Assembly: GCF_017592825.1 (NCBI RefSeq) | Contig: NZ_JAGFMD010000001.1 | Span: 434,001 to 498,000 of the forward strand | DNA: 64,000 bases | Direction of reading: 5' to 3' | Source of the DNA: Roseivirga sp. E12 | Lineage (GTDB): Bacteria > Bacteroidota > Bacteroidia > Cytophagales > Cyclobacteriaceae | Shown: positions 42,058-51,407 of the stretch, one piece after another | Position numbering within the stretch: position 1 is the first letter of the stretch | Layout: the number at the start of each line of letters is the position of its first letter | Notes under the pieces: model-generated | What the model saw: only the letters and a program-made list of their open reading frames with translations | What the model was told of the DNA's origin: nothing | Database searches by the model: none | Position numbers and translations under genes: made by a program

Positions 42058-44268
42058 ATGCGGAAGCGGATATTTGGGGTGCTCATCTTACTGGTGAGCG
42101 TTTTCACCTATGGTCAGGATATAGAGATTAAGAGAGTTAATGAAAAGATCATTATTGATGGTCAGATCGATGAAATCTGGTCATACGCTGACTCCGCTTA
42201 TGATTTCCAACAGTTTTTTCCAATGGACACTTCGCTGGCTTATGCTCAGTCAGTTGCAAAGGTGCTATATGACGATCAGTTTATCTATGTGCTGGGAGTC
42301 ATGCAAAACCCAGATGGTGACAGGGGCTATATAACACCATCTCTTAGACGTGACTTTTTTGGAGATGCCAATGATTCCTTTTCTTTTCTGATTGATGCAT
42401 TTCAAGACAATACGAATGCCTTCATTTTCGGTATTAACCCTTTTGGCGTTAGAAGAGAAGGCCTTATTTCAAATGGTGGAAGTGGCCGGAGTGGATTCAG
42501 TCTAGACTGGGACAATAAATGGAGGGGTGAGGCAAGGCAAGAGGACGGTTATTGGGTAGCCGAAATGGCCATCCCTTTAAAAACGCTCCGTTTTGCCGAA
42601 GGGCAGACAAAATGGAATGTAAACTTCTATCGTGTTGACAGTGAGTATGCTGAACGATCTACATGGTCTCCCATTTCAAGAAATTTCTCAATCATTAACC
42701 TTGCAACCATGAGGAAAATGAACTGGGATAAACCGACTGAAAAGCCCGGTTCTAATATCTCATTTATACCTTATGTAGCGTCTGGAATAAGCAAGAACTT
42801 TCAGTCTGGAAATCCTTCTCAAACGAATTTTGATGCTGGCTTTGATCTTAAGTATGCCGTAACTCCTGGTCTAAACCTTGACGTTACTGTTAACCCTGAT
42901 TTCTCACAGGTCGAGGTGGATCGGCAAGTGACGAACCTTGACCGTTTTGAGATCTTCTTTCCCGAACGAAGGCAGTTCTTTTTAGAAAATGCTGACTTGT
43001 TTGCGAACTATGGAAACCAAGGCACACGTCCATTTTTCTCTCGAAGAATTGGAGTAGCAAGGGATGAGACTACAGGACAGAATATTCAAAACCCAATACC
43101 GGCTGGAGTCAGACTGAGTGGTAAGGTCAATGATAACTTACGACTAGGCTTCCTTTCGATGCAAGCTGGAAGGGAAGGAGATGCGGCTTTGCCTTCTTAC
43201 AATTATTCTGTGCTCTCTCTTCAACAGAAGGTATTCGCACGATCAAATGTTTCCTTTTTACTAGTCAATAAGCAGACTTTTGATGATCCGGGATCATTTG
43301 ATCCAAACCTTTACACGGAATGGAATAGGACTGTGGGTGTGGACTATAACCATGCTTCTGCCGATAATGTATGGAACGGCAAAGTGTTTTATCACCAGTC
43401 AATTGATGAGATCCAACCGGATGATGCTTATGCCATGGGTCTTGAAGTGAACTATGGTGTGCCGAAGTGGTCTTGGAGGCTTTTTACCCAAAGAGTTGGT
43501 GCTAACTACAATCCTGAAGTGGGCTTTGTCAGGAGGAGAGATGTCCAACAATTAGCGAATACAGTGCGCTATTCATTCTTTCCTGAGAAAGGTGGCATTC
43601 AGCGTCATGGGCCGGGCTTTGATTTTGATATGGTCTGGAATGATGAGTTTGGCTTTTTGGACTGGGATATGAATATTCTCTATGATATTAACTGGAGGAG
43701 TTCGGCACGTTTTAGTGCACGCTTAAGAAGGCAATATACCTTTCTATTTAACGGCTTTGATCCAAGTGGGTCGGGTGGCTTGGCGCTGCCAAGTGGCACC
43801 GGGTATCATAATAATTTGATTATTGCCAGTTACAATTCTGATCAGCGAAAACTTGTGAATTTTAGAGTAAGTACCCGTTCTGGTGATTATTTCAATGGAA
43901 CACGAATCAACCTGGAAGGAAGCTTGAATATTCGTTATCAACCACTCGGCTTTACAAGTATCAACTTTGCTTATAATAGAATTAGATTGCCTGACCCTTA
44001 TAGTGATGCCAATCTATTCTTAATAGGACCGAGGTTCGACTTCACATTCACTAAGAAACTCTTTTGGACCACCTTTGTGCAGTACAATACTCAAATCGAG
44101 AACCTGAATATCAATTCAAGACTTCAGTGGCGATTTGCACCTGTATCAGACTTCTTTCTGGTATATACCGACAACTACTTGGCTACTAATGACGAAGGTT
44201 TTATCAATATTGGTTCCTCTAAGTCTAGGGCCCTTGTATTCAAACTTACCTACTGGCTGAACTTCTAA
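42058..44268 (+). CDS. DUF5916 protein with CBM9-like N-domain, 736 aa
   Basis: A signal peptide (residues 1-20, ending TYGQ) leads into a carbohydrate-binding-module-9-like sandwich (about 25-215; IIIDGQIDEIWSYADSAYDF and the WVAEMAIPLKTLRF segment). A DUF5916 domain follows with DFSQVEVDRQVTNLDRFEIFFPERRQFFLEN, a highly conserved block, and a C-terminal set of strands ending in FKLTYWLNF, as in outer membrane barrels. The family is common in Bacteroidota, and is often near peptidase or transport genes, but its role is unknown. A consensus promoter stands directly before it. Confidence 0.9.
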   Translation: MRKRIFGVLILLVSVFTYGQDIEIKRVNEKIIIDGQIDEIWSYADSAYDFQQFFPMDTSLAYAQSVAKVLYDDQFIYVLGVMQNPDGDRGYITPSLRRDFFGDANDSFSFLIDAFQDNTNAFIFGINPFGVRREGLISNGGSGRSGFSLDWDNKWRGEARQEDGYWVAEMAIPLKTLRFAEGQTKWNVNFYRVDSEYAERSTWSPISRNFSIINLATMRKMNWDKPTEKPGSNISFIPYVASGISKNFQSGNPSQTNFDAGFDLKYAVTPGLNLDVTVNPDFSQVEVDRQVTNLDRFEIFFPERRQFFLENADLFANYGNQGTRPFFSRRIGVARDETTGQNIQNPIPAGVRLSGKVNDNLRLGFLSMQAGREGDAALPSYNYSVLSLQQKVFARSNVSFLLVNKQTFDDPGSFDPNLYTEWNRTVGVDYNHASADNVWNGKVFYHQSIDEIQPDDAYAMGLEVNYGVPKWSWRLFTQRVGANYNPEVGFVRRRDVQQLANTVRYSFFPEKGGIQRHGPGFDFDMVWNDEFGFLDWDMNILYDINWRSSARFSARLRRQYTFLFNGFDPSGSGGLALPSGTGYHNNLIIASYNSDQRKLVNFRVSTRSGDYFNGTRINLEGSLNIRYQPLGFTSINFAYNRIRLPDPYSDANLFLIGPRFDFTFTKKLFWTTFVQYNTQIENLNINSRLQWRFAPVSDFFLVYTDNYLATNDEGFINIGSSKSRALVFKLTYWLNF

Positions 44269-44291
44269 GAGGTACTAAATCAAATAGTTTA

Positions 44292-44395
44292 GTCATCCCG
44301 AAGGAGGGTTCCTATCTATATAGAAAGTCCGGTTCAGCGTTAAGGGTAAAGATTCTTCGTTACACCTGTCTGCCGCCAGGCAGGCTCAGAATGAC
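44292..44395. repeat. Dispersed GTCATCCCGA...CAGAATGAC intergenic repeat, copy 1
   Basis: The element starts GTCATCCCG, contains AGATTCTTCG and ends CAGAATGAC. Near its end is the palindrome CCTGTCTGCCGCCAGGCAGG. A second, related copy lies 37 bases on (44433-44517); the two share the inner blocks GAAAGTCCG, TTCAG-GTTAA and GGTAAAGATTCTTCGT. Such repeats are known to be scattered in intergenic regions of Bacteroidota genomes. Confidence 0.8.
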
Positions 44396-44432
44396 GAACG
44401 CGAAGTTCGCTTTAGAATAACCCTTTCATTTG

Positions 44433-44517
44433 GTCATCCCGACATAGGAGGGATCTTCTGCACGTGGAAAGTCCGATTCAGTGTTAATGGTAAAGATTCT
44501 TCGTGCCTCAGAATGAC
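44433..44517. repeat. Dispersed intergenic repeat, copy 2
   Basis: This copy begins GTCATCCCGA and ends CAGAATGAC, lacks the CCTGTCTGCC palindrome of copy 1, and is 85 bases long against 104. Ends are complementary-like (GTCAT...ATGAC), so the transcript could form a long hairpin. Confidence 0.8.
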
Positions 44518-44523
44518 AGCCGA

Positions 44524-45060
44524 TTATTTATCAGCGACTAAACTTTCCCAAACATAAATCTTTGCAGTTTGATGATTACAGGTAATTATGAATTGCTCTG
44601 GAAGCATGTGCATAGTGATTTGTCCATGATAAGAGGTGGATGCAAACCCTACAGTAAACGGGTCAGTGTATACCGGGTCCTTAACTTTCCTTCTACTTAT
44701 TAGGTCATATTCATTGGTTTCATAGTTGTACCTATGCAACTTATTCCCTCTGCCGGTTATGTAAAGGACTTTGCTATCTGATTTATCCACAAAAGAATCA
44801 TAAAGATATGCCCAGCCTTTTGCTTTAAATTCTCCTAGTACTTCCCAACTCTTTGTATCCAATATTTGGATGGTGCTATTTCTGCCTCCAAACTCAATGG
44901 CGGCTATTTTCCCATCCCTAGAGACAAAGAGATTTCGAGGTTCTTGATAGTCATTCACACTCACCTCACCTAAAAGCTTATAGCCTTCGGGAATTGATTG
45001 AGCAATCACATTAATGCTTTGTAGTAGCATTAATGTGATTATGTACTTAATTGTCTTCAA
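44524..45060 (-). CDS. Exported propeller-like protein of unknown function, 178 aa
   Basis: A signal peptide (residues 1-20, ending VIAQ) is followed by repeats of strand-turn motifs (EPRNLFVSRDGKIAAIEFGG; TIQILDTKSWEVLGEFKAKG; SKVLYITGRGNKLHRYNYET) like blades of a WD40 or YVTN beta-propeller. At 178 residues there is room for only about three blades, so it may be a fragment or a partial propeller. Its start is two bases after the tricorn-like protease stop on the same strand, so it is the second gene of that operon. A 15-bp perfect inverted repeat lies inside its signal-peptide codons. Confidence 0.6.
   Translation of the reverse strand: MKTIKYIITLMLLQSINVIAQSIPEGYKLLGEVSVNDYQEPRNLFVSRDGKIAAIEFGGRNSTIQILDTKSWEVLGEFKAKGWAYLYDSFVDKSDSKVLYITGRGNKLHRYNYETNEYDLISRRKVKDPVYTDPFTVGFASTSYHGQITMHMLPEQFIITCNHQTAKIYVWESLVADK
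45004..45040. other. 15-bp perfect inverted repeat inside the start of a gene
   Basis: AATCACATTAATGCT, a seven-base loop TTGTAGT and AGCATTAATGTGATT sit about 20 bases after the start codon of the 178-aa protein. In mRNA this would fold into a strong hairpin inside the signal-peptide region and could influence its translation. Confidence 0.85.
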
Positions 45061-45062
45061 TT

Positions 45063-48000
45063 CTAATTCCCTTTCTTGGCTGGCGTAGGGTAAGGTGGTG
45101 GTGTGATCTTGGCTTTTGGTGTATTACCCAATTGCCTTAAGACCTCTTGTACGGCTCGCTCTAATTGCGGATCCCCGCCATTGGATAAAGACCTCGCGTC
45201 TTGCCTTACCTCAATATCAGCGGGTACACCTTCGTTTTCTGCCACAAACACATTGTTGATAGGGTCAAAGACAGCATTATCAGGAGCGGTCATTGAACCG
45301 CCATCAATAAATCGATAGTGTGTCGAGGATTTTACCAGTCCACCCCAAGTTCTTGCACCAATCAATGCTCCGGCTTGCTGCTGACGGAAAACCCATGGGA
45401 AGAAGTCTCCTCCAGAACCTGCCAATTCATTGATCAAAAGGACTTTTGGTCCTAAGATTCCAGCTGGTAACCTCATCGCTTGACCATTAGGGACTTCATT
45501 GGTTAGTCCTGCTCTAACAGTTCGAGTCATTAAGTCGACCATATAATCATCAAGGAGGCCACCGCCATTAAAGCGTTCATCTATAACAGCACCTTCCTTA
45601 TTTTGCTGCGCGAAGAAGTATCTGTTGAAGTTTACAAAGCCTGGTCCGCCAGTATTTGGCACCCAGATGTAGCCCAGCCTACCGTTTGATAGCTCATCTA
45701 CTCTTCGTCTATTGTCTTCCACCCAAGCCCTTTGTCGTAAGGCATTCTCGCTTCGAATAGGCTCAACGACTTCTCTCCAAGCCCCTTCAAATTCAGGCTT
45801 GTCGTTAATATGCAAGACAGTCTGCTCGCCCATAGTACCATCCAGTAATTCAAATGGATCTTGACCCGAAGTGAGCTCTTGGCCATTCACACCAACCAAA
45901 TAATTGCCTTCAGTCACTTTGATACCCGGTCTGTCCAAAGGACTTGTCAAACCTGGGTTCCAACTCTCAGTGGTGTAAATGCGATCGATACGCCACCTGT
46001 TTTTGTTGATTGAAAGGTCTGCACCGAGCATACCCATCGTAGAGCGGTCAATTGAAGGGTAATTACCTCCGCCAACAAAGCTATGTCCTACAGAAAGCTC
46101 TCCATTCATCATATCAAAGATATAGTTGAGGTCGGCTCTGTGCTTAACATATGGAATCAATGGTGCATAGCGATCGTATACAGCATTCCAGTCTCTGCCA
46201 TGCATATTTGGGTCATAGAAATAATCTCTTTCATATCTCCATGCTTCCTCGAACATTTGATTCCACTCTTCGGAACGATCCAATTTCATTTTAAGACTTA
46301 CTCTCACAGGCTTTCCACCTTTTCCACTTGGTCCAGCTGTTCCAGACACTGCCCAACGCCCATTTACACGAGCCAACATTTTCTTTCCATCTGCTGATAA
46401 GGTGAATGTTCCTACTCCTGTCAAGTACTCCTTCGCTTTGCGGTCTTTTAAAGTAAATTTGTGAAGTGTCTGGCTAAATGATCCAGGTTTTCTCTCAGCT
46501 ATGAACGCAGAGCCTGCTGGTCCAGGAGCAGTGGTAGTATAGTTTCCAGAAGGTAGGGGAAGGGCGATTGTTCTTCTATCAATGCCCTCGAAGTCTATCT
46601 TGATTCCAGTATCTTCTTTAGCTTCCTCTTTCTTTTCTTCTTTGCCTTTCTCTTCCTTCTTATCTTCTTTTTTAGGCTTTTCTGCTTTTACTTCTTCTTC
46701 GTCACTACGTGGAATGAAGGGTGAGTCAACACCTTCTTGTAAAACGATTACGTAAGGTGAATAACTAGGAGAGGCTGTAATTGAACTGGTATTGGCCCAT
46801 CCCGAGCCCAAAGCCACATTTGTACTAGCTAAGAAGTAGAAGTGTTTCTTGTCATTGTCCCAAGATGGAGCAAAAGCATCCGCAAAGTCGTTGGTCAATT
46901 GACTTGTGGTGTTCGTCTGACTGTCCCAAACCATTACCTTTCTAAACATATTTTCTCCTGCTTTGGTGTAAGCCAATTTCTTGGAATCTGGAGCCCAAGC
47001 TAGACCTGAGCGACCTCTTTCTAAGTTTGTACCACCAACACCAATCGTTTGAAGGTTCCCGTTTTCCATGTCCATTACACGGATTCTGACATCATCATCC
47101 ACAAAGGCGATGTGCTTGCCATCTGGAGACCATTTAGGTTCCCATCCTAATTTAGACTCTCCAATACTGAAACTGGTAGGTTCTGATAGTCCATCTTGAT
47201 CGGCTAGATATAGTCTGTAACCTTTTCCATCCATATCAGAAAACCATGCGATTTTATCGCCCTTTGGCGACCAAATTGGTCTCCTGTCAGCAGCTCCAGA
47301 ACTTTGGGTGATATTACGGGCATCCCCAAATTCAGTCGGCACAGTAAATATCTCTCCTCGAGCTTCCATTACTACACGTTTACCCGTGGCAGATAGTGCC
47401 ACGGCAGTGGCTCTATTCGATACTGTTTCCCATTTGGTTTCAGCCCATGGGAAGTCTCCAACAACATTAATGTTTAATTGAGTGGTATTGCCATTGGACG
47501 GATCGACAGTATGTAAATAGCCGTTCTGTTCAATGATTAATTGTCCATTCGCTCCTTTATTTAGGGACTTTACATCCGTTCCGGTGAATCTGGTGACCTG
47601 GTTTAGTGCTTTAGACCTTACATCATAAGACCAGACATTCATATTCCAATCACGATCAGATAGGAAGTAGACCTTATTGCCAATCCATAAGGGTTGGATG
47701 TCAGTGGTTCTCTCTTCATTCGGAATGAGTGTTTCGCTCTGATCTCTTAGGTTCAGAATGATTAAAGGAGTGTTTTGACCGCCTCTGTAAGCTCTCCACT
47801 CTACATCCCAGCGACTCATTTTATCCACAGCCATTTGCCTTGCATTGGCCGAAAACGATCCGTCAAAGCCCCATTGATGACTTAGCATGGTAGATGGCCC
47901 ACCTGCTACTGGAACCGTCCAAAGACGGTTGTAACCAGAAGGAGCCGTTTCTCTAGAGGAAGCATAAAGAATACGCTTACCATCTGGTGTCCAACCTCTA

Positions 48001-48338
48001 ACTATTGCAGCTGAAGGTTGCCAGGTGAGACGTTTAGGGGTGCCACCTTCTTTCGAGACAATATAGACTGCCGTGTTGCCTGAGCGATTGGATGAGAAGG
48101 CTATCCAGTTGCCATCAGGAGAAAATTGAGGCTCGCTTTCAATAGCGGGTGTACTGGTAATTCTTTTTAGGTTTTGACCATTGAGGTCTGTAATCCAGAT
48201 GTCACCTCCATAGGTAAAGGCAATATTTGAATCGCTCATTGTAGGCTGTCGCAATAAGCGTGTGCCTTGGGCAAAAACATTAGTTGAAAAAAGGCATAGT
48301 ACGACCAGAATGGTCAGGGTTGAGGATATTCTCTTCAT
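45063..48338 (-). CDS. Tricorn-protease-like S41 peptidase, 1091 aa
   Basis: A signal peptide (residues 1-23, ending VFAQ) precedes two WD40/PD40-like beta-propellers (about 30-530, with many 'SPDGK-x-(I/L)-A(F/Y)' repeats). A Lys/Glu linker (about 545-575) leads to a C-terminal region with a PDZ-like domain and an S41 core: LGYIWVPNTGG, IDERFNGGGLLDDYM, and LINELAGSGGDFFPW with the probable catalytic serine near residue 976. Exported tricorn homologues degrade peptides in the periplasm. The 178-aa gene follows two bases after its stop, so they are an operon. Confidence 0.93.
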   Translation of the reverse strand: MKRISSTLTILVVLCLFSTNVFAQGTRLLRQPTMSDSNIAFTYGGDIWITDLNGQNLKRITSTPAIESEPQFSPDGNWIAFSSNRSGNTAVYIVSKEGGTPKRLTWQPSAAIVRGWTPDGKRILYASSRETAPSGYNRLWTVPVAGGPSTMLSHQWGFDGSFSANARQMAVDKMSRWDVEWRAYRGGQNTPLIILNLRDQSETLIPNEERTTDIQPLWIGNKVYFLSDRDWNMNVWSYDVRSKALNQVTRFTGTDVKSLNKGANGQLIIEQNGYLHTVDPSNGNTTQLNINVVGDFPWAETKWETVSNRATAVALSATGKRVVMEARGEIFTVPTEFGDARNITQSSGAADRRPIWSPKGDKIAWFSDMDGKGYRLYLADQDGLSEPTSFSIGESKLGWEPKWSPDGKHIAFVDDDVRIRVMDMENGNLQTIGVGGTNLERGRSGLAWAPDSKKLAYTKAGENMFRKVMVWDSQTNTTSQLTNDFADAFAPSWDNDKKHFYFLASTNVALGSGWANTSSITASPSYSPYVIVLQEGVDSPFIPRSDEEEVKAEKPKKEDKKEEKGKEEKKEEAKEDTGIKIDFEGIDRRTIALPLPSGNYTTTAPGPAGSAFIAERKPGSFSQTLHKFTLKDRKAKEYLTGVGTFTLSADGKKMLARVNGRWAVSGTAGPSGKGGKPVRVSLKMKLDRSEEWNQMFEEAWRYERDYFYDPNMHGRDWNAVYDRYAPLIPYVKHRADLNYIFDMMNGELSVGHSFVGGGNYPSIDRSTMGMLGADLSINKNRWRIDRIYTTESWNPGLTSPLDRPGIKVTEGNYLVGVNGQELTSGQDPFELLDGTMGEQTVLHINDKPEFEGAWREVVEPIRSENALRQRAWVEDNRRRVDELSNGRLGYIWVPNTGGPGFVNFNRYFFAQQNKEGAVIDERFNGGGLLDDYMVDLMTRTVRAGLTNEVPNGQAMRLPAGILGPKVLLINELAGSGGDFFPWVFRQQQAGALIGARTWGGLVKSSTHYRFIDGGSMTAPDNAVFDPINNVFVAENEGVPADIEVRQDARSLSNGGDPQLERAVQEVLRQLGNTPKAKITPPPYPTPAKKGN

Positions 48339-48446
48339 GATTGATGTTTGGTTGATAAGTTAAATTGACCAAACTCAATGTAGGGAATAATGCGGGGAAT
48401 TGGAACAGCTCTGATGCTTAAGGTAAACCGAAAGCGGTCTGGGTCA

Positions 48447-49550
48447 CTAAATACCTAAAACGGTTTGCTCTGTTATGTAGTCAACTACATCCTTAACATC
48501 TCCGGATTTTTCAAAGACCTGCAATTGACGATCGGCACCTGTACCATTTTTTAGAATTTTAAACACGCTCTCAACTTCTTCTCTTGAGTCAAGGTCGTCA
48601 ATAACGTCATCCACAAAATCCACAAACTCGCTAACTAACTCGTGCATTGGTACTTCTGCTTCTCTTCCAAAGTCTATCAACTTGCCGTCAATTCCATACC
48701 TGGATGCTCTCCATTTGTTTTCCGTTATCAGCGAGCGTTTATAACTCATGTAGTTCATATTGCTTTGACGAAGCTTCACCAACTTGGCTACAAGCGCTTG
48801 AATTAATGCTGCTATGGTAATGGTTTCGTCAATGGTCAATGGAATATCACAAATTCGGATCTCTATCGTAGGGAACTTAGGATGAATACGACAGTCCCAC
48901 CAGATTTTAGTCGCCTCATCGATACAACCCGTCTTGATAAGGAGGTTTACATAGTCGTTATATTCCGAAACACTCTCAAAGTAATCGGGAATACCCGTTC
49001 TTGGAAACTTGTCAAATACTTTGGGTCTGAACGACTTGAAACCAGTATTTCTCCCTTCCCAAAATGGTGAGTTAGTGGACAGGGCATAGATATGTGGCAA
49101 AAAATAACGGATAGAATTGGCCACATGAAGCCTCATGGTTTCATCTTCTATTCCCACGTGCACATGCAAGCCGAAGATTAGATTGGCTCTGGCGGTATCT
49201 TGAAGTTCCCTGATCAACATCTGATAGCGCTCCTTTGGCGTGATGGGCTGATCTTTCCAATGGGAGAAGGGATGTGAGCCTGCAGCTCCAATTTTATAAC
49301 CCAGTCCAGTAGCGATATCAGAGATGCTCTTTCTAAGAAAAGTAATCTGTCTGCGGGCGTCTTTAATATCAGTGCAGACCTTGGTACCAACTTCGACCAT
49401 GGCTTCATGCATTTCTGGTGTAGCCTGACCCGCAATAACCTTCTGTGCTTCTGTTACTATTTTCTGGTCATGCGAAACGAGTGCTCTCGTCTCTGGATCT
49501 ATGACCATGTACTCTTCTTCTATACCTAAGGTGAAGTCCATCGAATTCAA
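48447..49550 (-). CDS. Carboxylate-amine ligase of the GCS2/YbdK family, 367 aa
   Basis: The start DFTLGIEEEYMVIDPETRAL, then HEAMVEVGTKVCTDIKDARRQI, LIFGLHVHVGIED and, later, WWDCRIHPKFPTIEIRICDIP, are the conserved blocks of gamma-glutamyl-cysteine ligase type 2. Members join glutamate or another acid to an amine with ATP; YbdK itself has only weak glutamate-cysteine ligase activity, so the product here is not certain. It is 78 bases downstream of the N-acyltransferase gene on the same strand and could be part of the lipid operon or of a separate unit. Confidence 0.9.
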   Translation of the reverse strand: MNSMDFTLGIEEEYMVIDPETRALVSHDQKIVTEAQKVIAGQATPEMHEAMVEVGTKVCTDIKDARRQITFLRKSISDIATGLGYKIGAAGSHPFSHWKDQPITPKERYQMLIRELQDTARANLIFGLHVHVGIEDETMRLHVANSIRYFLPHIYALSTNSPFWEGRNTGFKSFRPKVFDKFPRTGIPDYFESVSEYNDYVNLLIKTGCIDEATKIWWDCRIHPKFPTIEIRICDIPLTIDETITIAALIQALVAKLVKLRQSNMNYMSYKRSLITENKWRASRYGIDGKLIDFGREAEVPMHELVSEFVDFVDDVIDDLDSREEVESVFKILKNGTGADRQLQVFEKSGDVKDVVDYITEQTVLGI

Positions 49551-49628
49551 TTAATTTGAGTATAACAGACCTAAGATAAAAAGGAATATCATTAATCAAA
49601 CAATGGAATACTTCGGTTTTACGCCTGA

Positions 49629-50582
49629 CTAGGGTTTTATATAACCTGAACAATGGCGATCTATTACCGATTGATGAATGTCGGGGATAGTCACCATAAG
49701 ACCCGTTTCCTCAACACCACCAAAATCAGGATTAAACGCAGTGCCAAAAGACATCATGGTTGAAGAGAGGTTCATGTAGATGTTAATCAATGGAGGAATC
49801 CATTCACCTCTTTCTTTCAAAAGCTTTTGCAGTACTTTGAAACCATCTTCAAATGAGACATCTGCATCGAAATTGGCTTTGAACAACTCATCAGAATAAC
49901 TGGAAAGAAGCTCTTCTTTAGGTGCTGATAGCTTGTCTCTGTCCGGGAAGTAGTTGGCCATAAAAGCAAGGAGAATATCTCTTGCTTCCTTATTATATGA
50001 CGTGTACATAGTTACTTTTCCGAAGAAGTAGTTCATTTCTCCTTCGTAATTGACAATCAGTGCACCAAGACCATCCCAAATATTGGCCAAAGCAAAAAGA
50101 CCTTTACGTGGATTGACCGAAGGCTGGTAATTAGGCTGGACCCACGACCGACCCAATTCAATAGAGTAGGGAAGGTATTCCTTCTTCATTTGCTCTGAGA
50201 AATCGAAGTAATGGGCAGTAGATAGATCGAAGTCTCCCGTCTCTGGGTTGTAAGCCCTGTCTCCTGTAATAAAGCGATAGCCACCAATGATTTCTTTGTC
50301 TTCAGGACTCCAAACAATCAATTGCTCATAACACCTGTCTGTTGTGTCATACTCGTCAATATCAATTTCATGCCCAGTGCCGCCTCCCGCACCTCTAAAA
50401 GAAATCTCTCTCAGCCTACCGATCTCACGCATCGTATGTGGTGAGTTATGATGGTTTACAATGTATATCTCATTGCCTCCTTTGTTGGTGTTTCTGACAA
50501 AACGGTCGTTTCTCAATTCGTCTTCTATCAGTTCTCTTTCAACTGCAGGAATAATAGGCTTAAGGTCTTTGCTTTGCTTCAT
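49629..50582 (-). CDS. N-acyltransferase of the OlsB/GlsB type (GNAT fold), 317 aa
   Basis: The conserved acyl-ACP-type GNAT core reads REISFRGAGGGTGHEIDIDEYD and later IGGYRFITGDRAY, LPYSIELGRSWVQPNYQP and GKVTMYTSYNKEARDILLAF. This matches the OlsB/GlsB family, which adds a 3-hydroxy-fatty acid to the amino group of ornithine or glycine. In Bacteroidota the partner gene encodes the O-acyltransferase; here that gene is directly upstream (15 bases). It should act in the synthesis of an N-acyl amino acid membrane lipid. Whether the head group is glycine, ornithine or another amino acid cannot be read from the sequence. Confidence 0.85.
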   Translation of the reverse strand: MKQSKDLKPIIPAVERELIEDELRNDRFVRNTNKGGNEIYIVNHHNSPHTMREIGRLREISFRGAGGGTGHEIDIDEYDTTDRCYEQLIVWSPEDKEIIGGYRFITGDRAYNPETGDFDLSTAHYFDFSEQMKKEYLPYSIELGRSWVQPNYQPSVNPRKGLFALANIWDGLGALIVNYEGEMNYFFGKVTMYTSYNKEARDILLAFMANYFPDRDKLSAPKEELLSSYSDELFKANFDADVSFEDGFKVLQKLLKERGEWIPPLINIYMNLSSTMMSFGTAFNPDFGGVEETGLMVTIPDIHQSVIDRHCSGYIKP

Positions 50583-50597
50583 TTATTTTATTTAAGC

Positions 50598-51407
50598 TTA
50601 CGCAAGCTTGTATACTTCTTCTTTTACCCATTGGGCCCATTCCTTGTCGGTTTTTGACTCATCGAAAGTCGATGCCGGTATAGGTTGACCAATAGTAATC
50701 TTCATTTTAGTATTGTGTTGCTTGTAAAACTCATCAGCCAAATAGAACATCTCGATATTTACTTTGATGCCCAGTGCCTTCCTAAGGTTGGCCAATCTAT
50801 AAAACCGATTGGTGAGCTTTCCTTCAATATACACTGGAACTATTGGCTTTTTATATTTTATCGCTTTGACCACAAAGGTTTTCTTCCATTCTAAGTCTTT
50901 AACTACCCCTTTTGTTCTTCTGCTGACGAGACCGGCAGGGAAGATAAATGTAGCATAGTCAGAGCCAAACTGCTCATCAACTTTTTGTAAGGATTCTGCC
51001 TTGTTTTTTCCTACCTTATTTACACCTATGAAACTGTCTTTCAGATTGTTGAGGCTCAGCAAGAAGTCGTTGACAATAAACTTAATGTCGGGCCTGATTT
51101 CCTTAAGTGACGTGATAATGGCCAGTGCATCAAAACCGCCTAGGGGATGATTGGCAGCAAAGATGATTCCTTCTGGAGGACGAGGTACGTTGTCGAGTCC
51201 GTGAATATCCAGCGTTACATTAAATTTCTCCATGACCGCCTTGCTAAACTCATAAGAGTTTGCCTCAGTATGTGCTGCCATAAATTCATTAATATCATCT
51301 TGGTGAATGATCCGCTCGACATAGCGAACAACGAACCCTGGTAGCCATTTCAATAGCTTTGGATTCTTGCCGTGAATTAGTTTTCGTACATCTACGAATT
51401 TCTCCAT
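50598..51407 (-). CDS. 1-acyl-glycerol-3-phosphate-type O-acyltransferase, OlsA/GlsA-like, 269 aa
   Basis: The PlsC-type acyltransferase motifs are IIFAANHPLGGFDALA (block with His and Asp; here His and Asp are separated by five residues), FIFPAGLVSR (glycine/proline block) and VVPVYIEGK. The length and the lack of a clear membrane anchor match the GlsA/OlsA group, which adds the second fatty acid to an N-acyl amino acid lipid. It leads the operon with the N-acyltransferase gene. Its upstream 332 bases hold no supported gene. Confidence 0.85.
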   Translation of the reverse strand: MEKFVDVRKLIHGKNPKLLKWLPGFVVRYVERIIHQDDINEFMAAHTEANSYEFSKAVMEKFNVTLDIHGLDNVPRPPEGIIFAANHPLGGFDALAIITSLKEIRPDIKFIVNDFLLSLNNLKDSFIGVNKVGKNKAESLQKVDEQFGSDYATFIFPAGLVSRRTKGVVKDLEWKKTFVVKAIKYKKPIVPVYIEGKLTNRFYRLANLRKALGIKVNIEMFYLADEFYKQHNTKMKITIGQPIPASTFDESKTDKEWAQWVKEEVYKLA

